A DNA stretch of 64,000 nt. It comes from Aurifilum marmelostoma (Eukaryota; Ascomycota; Sordariomycetes; Diaporthales; Cryphonectriaceae). The stretch lies in NCBI GenBank assembly GCA_027559495.1, contig JAMXSV010000028.1:2666001-2730000 (forward strand), in the 5' to 3' direction. The notes under the pieces were generated by a model. The model was not told where the DNA came from, did no database searches, and worked only from the letters and a program-made list of their open reading frames with translations. Of this stretch, positions 12,312-23,140 are shown one piece after another (within the stretch, counting starts at the first letter, position 1; each line of letters opens with the position of its first letter). The position numbers and the translations under genes are program-made.

Positions 12312-15300
12312 GCTGCCGTTGACCGCCGGCGAACCGAGCGAGCGAGTAGAGGGCAAAGGTAGAAGCAAGGTAGCTAACCAAAGACTGAGCCCTGCCTATA
12401 TCTTCCTGATGATTGTGATACCCTTTCGAGAGGACAAGAAAAGGAAAAAAAAAAAAGGTGGGACGAAGGGTCGTCTTGTGACCGGATGACAGCCGCGATA
12501 TATATCTCGCTTAGGCAGGGTCCGTCTCAAGCGCCGTGGTAGCCAAACCGGAGAGGTGGCCGCGGAGGTAGGGCCGTGGGAGAGCCAGGCACGGTGTAAG
12601 TCAAGCCTTATACGCCGTCCTGGGTCCGTGGCTGCGGGATGACTTCCTCGAAGGGGGGGAGATAAAAAAGTAACTCTCGGTTAAGCCGCGGGATCCACGT
12701 CCAGAAAGAAAAAAAAGAGGTGAGGCTAGAAAAGATGAATACCCAATGCCACGTGCTAACACCTCTAGAACCACGCAGCTGGGACCGGACGCTGAGCTCG
12801 ATCCGGAGAGGTGAGATCGGTGGTCGGGACCAAGAAGCAAATTGCACACCTTGGGGTCCGTTGGCAGGGTGAGGCGTCCAGATTAGACTGGTCTCGCTGC
12901 AGTCTGGGCGTAACTAATAGATGGCGAGAATTGTTGGATGATGGCGCAATTGCGTCTAGATAAGCCCAGGTCCGATGGTCCAAAGATTCAGCTCGTCCGT
13001 CTAGACCAGTGAATAAAAAGAACGAAGAGCGACCAGCCGTGTAATAAGGAATTCAAATAAAAAGTGCACGATCGGGGGTCGATTGGTTGGGTTGGGAGGT
13101 CTCAATGAAGAGATCCAGGCCGGACTGGTGAGGCTAGTGTGTAAAGAGTGACGCCGAGTCGGTATGATAGTATTAGTATCCTGGCGTGGGGGCTTTCTTA
13201 GTCCAACAAGAAGGAGGAGGAGGGCAGGGACGTCGAGGTGAAAAACTCAGCCGCGTCTGCCCGGAGATGGATCCCAACTTGTATGCTTCGTCCTTCGTGC
13301 TGGACTTGGCTCAAGAGTCGAGACTGGGGGGGGGGGAGGGAGGGAGTGGAAAAGATATTCGGGGTGGATGGTGAAAGAGATTATCGAGATGACGGGAGGG
13401 GAGCAGGTAGAAAGAGCCAGGGCAACTTAAACCCTGCCCTAGACGATAGTGACATTAGGTGATATCCAACATAAAAAAGGAGGCATTAGCTATTAGTTTG
13501 GGGGGGGGGGGCAAAGTGGTGTACGCGCTCCAGGGAAGGAGTGGACTACTCATCCCGGGGAAAAAAGTCGATGGGCGACGATTGCGTGATTCAGACCTTG
13601 CCCAAAGAAGCCTCGTAGAGAAAGGCTTGTGGGAAGGCACGACAGGGACTTTGGGGGGGAAACAGACAGGGAAGTCGAAAGACGGTGACGATTGGAAACA
13701 GAAAAGCACGACGGAAACGATCCACCACGCATAAGAGAATTGCCTACGTACCCACGGGAGATCGACTCGACCTCGCCGCACGCCGCCACAGCGGTCACTT
13801 TTTTTTGGTGATAGATCTGCCGTGGCACCTAACAAGATATTGTGGGCCGGGACGCGACAGTCGTAGTGGGTATCCATTATACAGGAACCAGAGTTTCTTG
13901 TAAAGATAAAAAGACGCATATTATCTGCTCATGATTGCTGTATACATAAGTGAGTGCTCTAATTAGCGACCCAACTTCGTGGTCGTTTCAAAATCTTGTC
14001 CCTCGATCTGGGTATGACTTGAACAGGGCTGAATATATCGATTAGCACTCGCTTCGAGAGGATGCACGACAGAGAGCAGAGCTTGTTGACGAGTGTCGAC
14101 TAAGTCTCGGCCGACTTTTTTCTTTTTCTTTTCCCCTGCTCGCTCGTATGAGGCTGAGGGCCGGAAGAGGAAGGTCTCCCAGCGAGATGAGGAACACTGA
14201 TAAAGCCGTCTTCCACAACCAGGGAGGAGGGGGCGAATTCCGTCGGCACCCGCTGAGCATGCAGACAGAAAAGACCTGGTCGTGTACTACAATGGTAGGA
14301 GGTTAGCACAGTATGTAATAGTGACCAGACACCAGTCAGCCTCGTGCGTGTCCACGACGAGGCCAAGGAGCTAGGGAGCGCCTCAACTCCCCCCCCCCCT
14401 CCCGTCCCCCCCCCATATCAAAGTCGTCGTGACCTGGGTACGACGTCCACGATAATGCCACCCTCGCAAGCTTAAAAACCCTATGCCAAGATGCTCTTTC
14501 TCTTGCCATGGGTGCTATAACTGTCACAGTATAGCCGCGGCTGAGGAAGTCGCAGACAAGACGGCAGACCCGCAGCCCCGGGCCCTGTGGGGGACGGGAT
14601 TCAGGGATGGAGTGCAGAACAGCCAATCACGAGGCTTCATGGGGAATGATGTGATCGGTCTGCAGCTGATGCCATCGTCCTTCGCTAGGAAAATGGACAG
14701 ACATGGCCATCTTGTGCGACGCCATTTTTGTGTAATTCCGCGCCTGCGTCCTTTTTTTCTTCCTCTTTATGACCAAGGAAATTGGCCCGATTCCTTTTGA
14801 GGGTCACGATGGTGTCTCGAGCTGAAATATCTTCTCATGTGCACATGACATCGTGTGTGTCTCTCTCTCTCTAAAGCGCGCCTTGCGCAGAGCACGTCTG
14901 TCTTGCTGGTGTGGCGGTCGGCTTTCCTTCTAATCTTGAAGCTTGTACTGCGCTTTGGGGGGGGGGGGAGGGTGGCTCGGTTGGCGATCGTACTCGTCAG
15001 CTCGTACAGGTTTCCAGTCTGGACTGTTCCAATATGGTTTGGTGATCTTTGTTGTCTCCATTTGTCACTGAAATGAAAAGGCCAACGTCACGTCCGCGTC
15101 GGCACTGCAGGCGACTCAGTCTGTGCCAGAATTGGCCCCGTTGAGGCTCGGAGATCGAAATAGGGAGGGTGGATCCGGGTGAGGTCACCGACGGTGTCGC
15201 CTCGAAAGGGGGATCCAGAACACTTCTCTGGGTCCATAGTAGCACCACAGTCGTGCCAGTAGCACGTAGACATCACACCGAGCAATGTGCTGACCCCTGT

Positions 15301-16697
15301 TCTGCTGACATAAGTAGAGGAGATGGTCTGCTGCAGATGGGAATGACCATTGTACAAACCAATTGCGTAGTTACCACGCTGTAGTAGTAGATGCAAGAGC
15401 TCAGGCTGCAAACATCGATGCGACAGCTGGTAGGCACATGGCAGGATAGTGACAAGGCCAAAAAGCTGACATGATAATGCCCTATCAGGAAATCGGAATT
15501 TAATCTGGTAGAGCTTGTGTTGTTGCTGCATTTATCTTGTGTTCGTATCCGGCAATGCACCTCCGCCTGCATCCGTCAACCAAAGCAAACATTTATGTCT
15601 CAGAGCATGATGCACATTGCTGCTAGCCAGTACACACCATGTTAGGACGAATGATGCATATATATGCGGAGAGTGTGCTTGTAGACCTTGCAGAAGCCAT
15701 CGGTCTGTCCCTGTTTTGGGTGTTGGTGGGCAGGATCAGGCATTAGATTGATTGAAAGAGGGGAGAGAGGTGTGGGAGCAATGGAAGTCGATGCGCTGTT
15801 GTCATTGTTGTTGTTGTTGAGTGTCAGATTGCTCTCCTCAAGGAGGTAGATCCATGCACCGCGTACTGTCATGCTATTACGATGGTATAGCACTGTTGAC
15901 TAAGTACTCTAGATGAAACAACTTCCTACCTTAAGGCTAAGAAAAACCAACCTCGAAGAAAACGCGTCCACAAACGCGGTTGGGCTGAAGCAGGAGGAAC
16001 CTGGCCAACCAGACCAGCCAACCACCTTTCACCACTAACAACCAGCTCCCAGCCCCTCGCTCTCTAGACCTCTGACCTCAGCTCCCCCCCCTCCTTCCCC
16101 CTCACTTTTCTTAGAATTTCAATACAATTCAATTCAATCCATTTCATTCATCCATCAATATGTCTTGATGTGAACGCTCTGCCAATTGTGGATGAGAGTT
16201 GTATGTAACCCAACCTAATCAGGAACTCATACAGAGAGAGAGCCCCAGCCAGCCCCTGTTCTGTGTGGAATCGAAGACCCAAGCTCTGGGTATGGTCCCG
16301 ACCCCCTGCCGACTCTCCCTGCAGCCTCTGCAGCAGCCCCAGCAGCAGCGCCAACCTCCTACTGTACCAGCCTCCTACTTACCACCTGAGCAGGCCCTAC
16401 CACCTCACAACCCACCACATCGACGAGAGCTCCTTGCAGAGCCCGCGAGGAATCCAGAAAGGAGAGGGAGAAAAGTGGGAAATCAAGAAACAAAGAGAGA
16501 GAAGAAGAAAAGGAGGACGATAATAGAAAGGGGAAAAGGAAAGAAGCAGCCGAAAAGAAATACTTTTGTCTTCTCCAATCAGTGAAGACAATCTGCACGT
16601 GTGCACACGCGCGCACGCAGGCACGCACGTACCAACCAGGTGGACACTGCACTACACTTGCACCTGCACACTGCAGTGCACCACCATCTTGTCAAAG
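12312..16697. other. 4.4-kb divergent intergenic region between sulfate permease and BUB2
   Basis: No gene is supportable. The stretch near 12312 is the permease promoter; the stretch before 16698 is a CT/CA-rich leader for BUB2. It contains G or C homopolymers (near 13328-13337, 13500-13512, 14392-14418 and 14957-14968), short TC runs, and alternating purine-pyrimidine DNA at about 16596-16640 that could adopt Z-DNA. CACGTG occurs at 12750-12755 and a CYS3-like site at 12941-12950. Small open frames on both strands lack recognisable features. Confidence 0.5.
12941..12950. promoter_or_regulatory. Candidate CYS3/bZIP site upstream of the sulfate permease
   Basis: The sequence ATGGCGCAAT matches 9 of 10 positions of the published Neurospora CYS3 consensus ATGRYRYCAT. 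It lies about 630 bp upstream of the permease start and overlaps a perfect palindrome, CGCAATTGCG, at 12945-12954. A CACGTG box, the core bound by Cbf1-type factors at yeast sulfur genes, lies closer, at 12750-12755. Site matches this short occur by chance, so this is only a candidate. Confidence 0.3.
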
Positions 16698-18586
16698 ATG
16701 CCGAGTCCCCTCAGAGAGCCAATCCCCAGGCTTCCTCCGCCAACAACCTCGTCGGCTCCATCTGCACCAACCACCAAGTCCCCATCAGTGCTCCACCCCC
16801 CGTCCTCACCAGTAGTACCTGCTGCTGCTACTGCTGCTGGTGGCAGCGGCACTGGCAGTGGTACTGGCGCTGGTCCTGGCAGGGCAAGTCCTCAGCGAAC
16901 CCTGCGCAAATTGGCCTCTGCTCACAATCTGGGCTACGGATCTGCTGCGAGCCTCAGGGTCTCGATAGCGAACCCACCCTCCCTGATTGCCCAGCAACGC
17001 CTCCTCCACCAGCAACATCACCATCACCAGCCACAACAGCCGCCGCGCCGCAACCTCTCCCCTCGAAGGAGGAATGTGAGCACCATCGGCGGCCCCCTTC
17101 CTCCCAACAACCCCAATAACAACGCCAGGTCGCCAACCCGTGTCAAGCGGGCCAGCACACTCGTCGAAAATACTACAATCGACCACCAGCTGAATGCAGC
17201 TGCTGCAGCCATGTCCTCCATCGCCCTGCGCAACAGTGGGGCCCTCGGCGGCCGCACCGCCTACGACCACATACCGCTCGAGAAGCTCGTCCGGGATGGC
17301 CCTCCGGATGGCGACTGGGAGACGGCCCTCGAGTGTGCTCGGATGAAGATCCTCCAACAGGAGATCAAGAGCGACAGCGATGGCATGGTGAGTGACTGTT
17401 TCTCTCCGTCTCGATTATTATCTTGCGGGTCTACCTCGACGACTACGCGACCGGCCTTGGCACGCTGTGATAATCAAGACAATACCGGCCTCGCTGACAC
17501 ACTTGGAGAGGGAGAGGGGCATCTTCCCTTCCTCTCCCTCCCTCCCTCTTGCAGTCTAACCTACGTATCTACGTTTGGTTGATCATGCTCGGCGCACCTG
17601 TACTCAGCACCGACGACTACCTCGGGCTCGTCCACCGCGGCGCCTCCCCCGCCTACTCCAAGATCCGCAACGATACCTTCCGCACCCTGACCACCGACCC
17701 CTTGTTCCGCCGGCGGGTGAGCGAGGCATCTCTCATCCGCCTGCTGAACGCCATCGCCTGGAAGCTCCACGATGCCAGACCTCCTCCTCCTCCAACCAGT
17801 CGTCAGTCCCTCCCCGCCAGCCAAGAGACTCCCACCAGGGGCCCACAAGGCATTCCGTCCCACGGGTCCAGTCCCGCCGCGAAGCATCGCGCACGTGCGC
17901 TGACACTCACCACCGAAGGTTCCGAGAGCAGCCTGGCCCCCGAGGCTGGCATATACGTGCAGGGCATGAATGTGCTCGCCGCCCCCCTTCCTGTACGCGG
18001 CGCGCAGCGAGGCCGAGGCGTTTGTCGGCTTCTACCAGCTGCTGACCAAGGAGTGCCCGGGCTACATCCGTGGTGCCATGGACGGTGTACACAAGGGCCT
18101 GGCTCTGGTCGACAAGGTCCTGGGCATCGTCGACCCAAGGCTGAGCATGTATCTCACCTCCAAGGGCCTGACGGCCGAGCTGTACGCCTTCCCGTCGGTC
18201 CTGACGCTGTCTGCGTGCACCCCTCCCCTACCAGAGGTGCTGAGACTGTGGGACTTCCTGTTCGCATATGGCCCACACCTGAATATTGTGTGCATTGCCG
18301 CCCAGCTGGTCATCCACCGTGATGAGATCATGGCCTCCCCCAAGTGAGTTTGCTAAAAGAAAGAAAGAAGAAGGAAAAGAAGAAGTCGCCCCAACTTGCC
18401 CCATATGATTGACCTGGGCTAACCACAACCTTCTCCTCCTCTTCCTTTCTCCTCTTCACCAGTCCCAGTCACTTTCTTCGAACCTTCCCAGCCTTGAACG
18501 CGGAAAAAGTCCAGGCCATGACGCTGGCGCTCTTGGCGAAACTGCCGGACGACGTATACTCTGAAATTGTGTCGCATGCCATGTAA
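16698..18586 (+). CDS. Bub2/Cdc16-type TBC-domain GTPase-activating protein, with frameshift
   Basis: There are three exons: 16698-17387, 17555-18343 and 18463-18586. The introns are 17388-17554 (GTGAGT to TTGCAG) and 18344-18462 (GTGAGT to CACCAG). The first about 200 residues are low complexity (Pro/Ser/Gly, His/Gln-rich), an extension beyond yeast Bub2. The TBC domain follows with YSKIRNDTFRTL, holding the arginine-finger motif IRxDxxR, and YVQGMN, holding the glutamine finger. It ends with PEVLRLWDFL and FLRTFPALN. Bub2 in yeast and Cdc16 in fission yeast act with Bfa1/Byr4 as the GAP of Tem1/Spg1 at spindle poles, restraining mitotic exit and septation. Just after YVQGMN the frame changes: a C6 run at 17982-17987 has one C more than the family requires. 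Without that base the exons total exactly 534 codons (533 aa). As written, translation runs off frame for about 110 residues and stops near 18322. A sequencing or assembly error is likelier than a true null allele. Confidence 0.85.
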
Positions 18587-19433
18587 CAGAAATTGTCCCA
18601 GTCAATGTGACATGGCAGCACAGTCAGGAGTGATCAGGACTCGGCTTTTGATGGCGGCTCATTGGGTCGGGAAGACAGCCATCATCTCGGGGCGTCGAGA
18701 CGACGACACGGTGCACGGCGGAGACCAACAACACGTGGGACTACAAAGAAGTTGGACCATCTTACGTCAGCCCGTGACTGAAACATTCTCGAGAACGGTT
18801 GACGGCGTACCGGAGACCGAGCCCACCACCGGACGATGGCTTTGGAAACCGAGCTGACGCAACAGATATGTTTGCATAACAACGAGAAGACGTGTACGAT
18901 TACGAAACTACGACTAATCTGACGAATCATGAACGATCTGAGAGGGGGGGCATAGCCGGACGGAGAGACGCTATATGCGTTATCATTGAGAGGAGTTTGC
19001 TTGTTTCACTCGAACAGACCAGAAAGTCCTTCCAGACACATGATGCATTGTTAGGCGACAGACATTGGAAACAATAGATGAAGGGAGAAGCATGTATTAT
19101 GGAACCTAATGCGTTGGTGTCGATATTGTTGCTGTATAATTAGATATTGTAGCACTGGGGAGGTCCCGGGCGAGGTAATAAACATGTCTGATAGATGACA
19201 AAGGATACATTTCCCGTCCACGCAAGTCTGATTCGCTAGATGGGTTTTACGTGTGATTAGCAGGACGCAGTCGGTCACAAGAAGTGGACGAACGTTTTGT
19301 TGGATTCAGTCCGGGCGGGGGTCAAGAGTAGGTTGCTGCTAAAATTGGCTGAAAGATGAGGCTCACCCGCAGGTGGCTTGCATTTGCATGCACTCGCTTG
19401 CACTTTGCAGCAAAGCCATCCATCCCTCCCTCT

Positions 19434-19449
19434 CCCCCCCCCCCCCCCC
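19434..19449. repeat. C16 mononucleotide run
   Basis: Sixteen consecutive C lie between TCT and TTTCG. Such a long C/G run is uncommon and prone to length error in assemblies. Confidence 0.9.
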
Positions 19450-20019
19450 TTTCGACCCTGGATGAAACGCGGCTTGCCTGTACTGGAACACCTCCTCGGC
19501 AGGCCAATGCGGCCGACTGAGCTGTACGTATCGTGATTTTAGGCTTGTTGCTGTTGTATACTGTGTGCGTAAACATTGTTGGGCACTTTCAGTTTCTTTT
19601 ATATTTTTTTACCTGGGATCCTTTACTACTGTTTTTTCTTGGTCCCTCTCAGGCTGTGGTGGCCTAGCATCGGATAGCTTCCTGGACATATTCAAGGAAA
19701 TCTTCATGATGAGATAATTCCCAGACTAATCCTTTCCACCCCGCGTCCTTTCTCCGAAGGAAACTCAAGAGAAGGGGGAAGAAGAAAAAAAAAGGGTTTT
19801 AAGCTTGGCCAAGTAGCCTCGCAGTCTAGGTACCACGTGTGCCTAGTGAACTGGTAGCGTTTGTCCTTCTTACAGCACTGTAGATCAGTGGACTGCACAG
19901 CCTACCAAAAGTCCACAGCTTCTGCAGAGTGCAGACTGGAGACAACAGGAACTGCCACATCCTTTTCTCACGCAAGCTTCTCGGACTCGAGGAGCAGCAT
20001 TCAGCATGGCGATGCGAGT

Positions 20020-20021
<2 letters not shown>

Positions 20022-20051
<30 letters not shown>
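20022..20051. repeat. T30 mononucleotide run
   Basis: Thirty consecutive T form the longest homopolymer I found in the window. It lies in gene-free DNA, 65 bp before the (GCT)7 run. Confidence 0.9.
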
Positions 20052-20116
20052 CTTTGGTGGACTGCTGCTGCTGCTCCTCTTCCTTCTTTGTCAATCATTA
20101 CAATCATCCTCCTGTT

Positions 20117-20138
20117 GCTGCTGCTGCTGCTGCTGCTG
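20117..20138. repeat. (GCT)7 trinucleotide repeat
   Basis: Seven GCT units are followed by a short GCC run. They lie in non-coding DNA as far as can be judged. Confidence 0.85.
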
Positions 20139-22103
20139 CCGCCGCCGGTGGATTTATCAACCTGGAGCGGAGCGCCAGCGCCGACACACACAAGTCCACT
20201 CCCAAATTTAGACTGGGTGTTCTTCCTAAAAGCAAGGCAGACCACCCCGCTAACTACTTAGCCATGTAGCCTCGAACCTAGCACCTCCAGAGGGGAAAAG
20301 CGTGGCAAAGGTAGGCCAGGCACCAGGGGCCATCGTGGGTCACCCTAGCTCAGCCTTGTTATCTGGGGATACCATTTAGTGAGGGGAAACCAAGAAGAAT
20401 GGAAGGAGACGGGGGGAGAAAGTCAATCAGCGCCGGAAACGCCATGGCTGTGACAGCCCCTCCTCCTTCTCGCACATCATATCTTGTCGCATCTTTCGAT
20501 GTCGACATCTCATTGCAACCATACAATGGGGGACGCGCGCGAAAAAAAAAAAAACAAAAGAACCCCCCTGGACAAGTATGACGTCGCGGGGGTCGCATCC
20601 GGCGAATTTCACATGGCAGCATTCCAGCTTTTTCTTTTCCTCTCTTCCCTCTCTGCTCAATTCCTGCATCGTCTCCGGTTTCGCGTGCGTCTTTTTGGAT
20701 AAACCTTCGTGTGCACAATACACGGCACCATAGTATATTTTATTACCATACTTGAGCCTTGGGCTGCGACTCTCTATAGAATACTAGGGCAGGATGCATG
20801 AAGAAGAAGAAGAAGAGAGGAGGAAGCACTGGCAGCAGCAGGAAGGCGGAGGAGGAACAGAGCTGACGATTTTCGTCTGACCACAGCCCTTGCTGCACCT
20901 CAGGATTCCGGGAGGATCCACCGACCTGGGACTGGCGTTCGAAGGTTCTCCCAAACCCCCCTCCCAAGTGGAGACCGGGTTCTCTCTCTGCCTTGGCCTT
21001 GTGTGTGCGCGCGTGCGGCCCTTTTGCAAGTACAAGCAAGGTTTTTTTTTCTTCCGTTTTGGTTTGGGGTTCGTGTCGTACTACTGTCAGTTGATGATGT
21101 GGGTAGGTGGTGTGGGGGTTTGGAATGGATTACGGGAGGGGAAAGATAGACAGAGACAGTAAGACAGATCGGAAAGCAGGATCATAGGAAAGGAAGACAA
21201 AATAGAAGGGGAAAAAAAACAGGGCCTTGGTGACATGGTGACACACACAGCCGCGACCGTTACCAGGCACACAGACAGAGACAAGAAACTAGGAAACTTG
21301 CGGCTGTGGCCCGATATAATTATTGACCATAAGCACGGCCAGCTCCACGACTTGTTTTATGGTCGGCCCCCCGTCCCATCTCAGACACATTCGTTTTCAT
21401 TCTTTTTTTTTGCAAGAAGAAGAGAGACCAAAAAAAAAAAAGTCCTCTTGCGCGGTTAAGAGAAAGGGCCAGATCCAATAATCAGACCAGTCTGGACTCC
21501 CAGGTTTCAATTCGTTGACGCATCTCGAGGAACTTCTCTGGCCTTTTTTTTTTCTCTTACACATACGCGCGCCCACCCACCACCCAGATCACCAAAAAAA
21601 GAACAGGGTCGACGCCTGCCCGATACTTGAAACTTTTTTCCACGTACCTGTCCTAGAACCCGGAACAGGTTGTGTCATAGCCTCGTTTCGACCCAAGTAC
21701 TGGATTTTATTCCCGAGAGAGAGAGAGAAAAAGCAAAGGAAGAAAACAGAGAGCATTTCCTCTCTCGTCCTGTCTTGTCTGCTTTGTCGAATTTTCTTCG
21801 ATATCTCTCTACTATTCTATCTATACCTGGTGGTACATATAATTTGCGGACGACCCCTCATCATCATCACGGGGAAAAAGCAGACGCATCGTCGACCGCC
21901 GCCACCACAACAACAACACGCTACAATAAGCTTCCAGGCTTCCTTCTTCTTCTGCAGCCGAGGACACAAGACCGCTCCGCCCCCTCGCATCATACAAAGT
22001 CTCCACAGGCGGGGAGGCCTCGAAGAGCCATCCCCAAACCATATTTCACACAACCTCGTCCTGCCGAACCATTTCTTGTAGCGGTCCGCCGGGCGATCGA
22101 CGT

Positions 22104-22128
22104 CACACACACACACACACACACACAC
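22104..22128. repeat. (CA)12 microsatellite directly upstream of a start codon
   Basis: This uninterrupted CA run of 25 nt ends 9 nt before the predicted start codon at 22138, so it should lie in the mRNA leader. Confidence 0.85.
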
Positions 22129-22137
22129 CCCATCAAC

Positions 22138-22805
22138 ATGATAACCACGCCGTGTCTGCGCGAAACAATCATCCTCGTCATCTTCGGCGTCGTCCTGGTC
22201 CCCATAGCGGCGAAGCGTGCGCATCATGCACCGCCACCGAGCTACGGGCAGGCCTTCTCCAAGGAGCTCTCCTCGTACAACGGCGGGCCCGCATTGCTCC
22301 TGAGCACGGTGCCGAGGGTAGACAATTCGATTGCTTATCGACCAAGCCCCTGTGCCGAGCGGGCATTCGAGGTATGTTTTTCCCCCTTGATGCTGTCGTG
22401 GGCGGGACTGCTCTTTTTTTGTTCTCGTTTTGCTAATAGTTTTTTTCTTCTTCCCAAATATAGCATAATGAGACACTGTCGATATCATATGCAACGGACA
22501 GCGCTCCATCATATATAGAGTCAAGTGCTGCACCCTTGACTATCCGCTTCCAACAGGTCAGCACAGCGAGGGACCAGGTGGATATGAGCGATGCGATGGC
22601 TACGACGACGACAACGACGAGCAGCAGCAGAAGCGTGACAGGGATCAACGGAGAGGCCATGGCGACGCCGGCGCCGCGGTCCGCGCAGCAGCCACCACCA
22701 GCAGCCGTGTTCGAGGCGTCTTCGGATGCCAGCAGGGGGAGCTGGAGACTGATCTGGATGGGCTCTGCGATCGCGGCGGTCGCGGCCTTCATGTCGTCGT
22801 GCTGA
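22138..22805 (+). CDS. Unrecognised small secretory-pathway protein, possibly GPI-anchored
   Basis: There are two exons, 22138-22371 and 22464-22805, with an intron at 22372-22463 (GTATGT to TATAG). The product is 191 aa. The start is the first ATG after the CA repeat. Residues about 9-25 are hydrophobic (ILVIFGVVLVPIAA) and look like a signal peptide. The body has PCAERAFEHNETLSISYATD with an N-glycosylation sequon (NET), then a Thr/Ser/Pro/Ala-rich low-complexity segment (residues about 115-165). The C-terminus is hydrophobic (LIWMGSAIAAVAAFMSSC) after a small-residue stretch, a GPI-signal-like layout. I do not recognise a domain, so no function is proposed. It converges with the PAQR gene, 335 bp away. 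The low-complexity part could mean weak conservation. The splice signals and frame continuity support a real gene. Confidence 0.6.
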
Positions 22806-23140
22806 GCAAAAGAAAAGCCGAAAACGCTTCCAGTCTTTTGTTCTTTTCTTCTTTTTCTCATCATTTTTCTGGGTCGCATGCGTGTCGGTGTTTTGGGCGT
22901 TGGTTGTCTGGTTGCTAGACAGGATACCCCGCGGTATTATGGTGTTTCTGTGTATGGGATATGGTTTGGATGTGATTTGAGAGACGTTTGAATGATACCC
23001 CCACCTTGACTTGGAGCAAAAGCGGCTTCTGAGTTGGTCTCTAGAGACAAAATCTAAATGATTGGTTGTCTAATTCTGTTTAATAAAACAAAAATTGCTA
23101 TTAAGTTTTCCTGTTGAAAGTACCGGTGACCGATCGCCCT
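22806..23140. other. Convergent 3' flanks
   Basis: This holds the 3' flanks of the small plus-strand gene and the PAQR gene. An AATAAA at 23082-23087 on the plus strand, about 280 nt after the stop at 22805, is a plausible polyadenylation signal. There is no gene. Confidence 0.5.

Larger units (their letters stand above)
18587..22137. other. Intergenic region rich in simple repeats
   Basis: This covers the 3' flank of BUB2 and the promoter of the small gene at 22138. I see no supportable gene. It holds C16 at 19434-19449, T30 at 20022-20051, (GCT)7 at 20117-20138 and several A or T runs. From about 21500 the plus strand becomes CT- and CA-rich, as expected of a fungal 5' leader. An open frame runs in phase into the 22138 gene from 21670, but its sequence is low-quality leader-like peptide, so I treat it as untranslated. 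Confidence 0.5.

Noticed and set aside
16566..16697. Extension of the BUB2 reading frame upstream of 16698
   Set aside because: The frame is open but encodes repeat-derived Thr/Cys/His sequence and has no ATG in good context; it fits a 5' leader.
20150..20290. Box-A and box-B-like words on the minus strand
   Set aside because: They occur in the wrong order for a tRNA, and the candidate anticodon stem pairs over only three bases.
21670..22137. Extension of the 22138 gene upstream in the same frame
   Set aside because: The peptide is built from CA repeats and CT-rich leader sequence, while a signal-peptide-like start lies at 22138.
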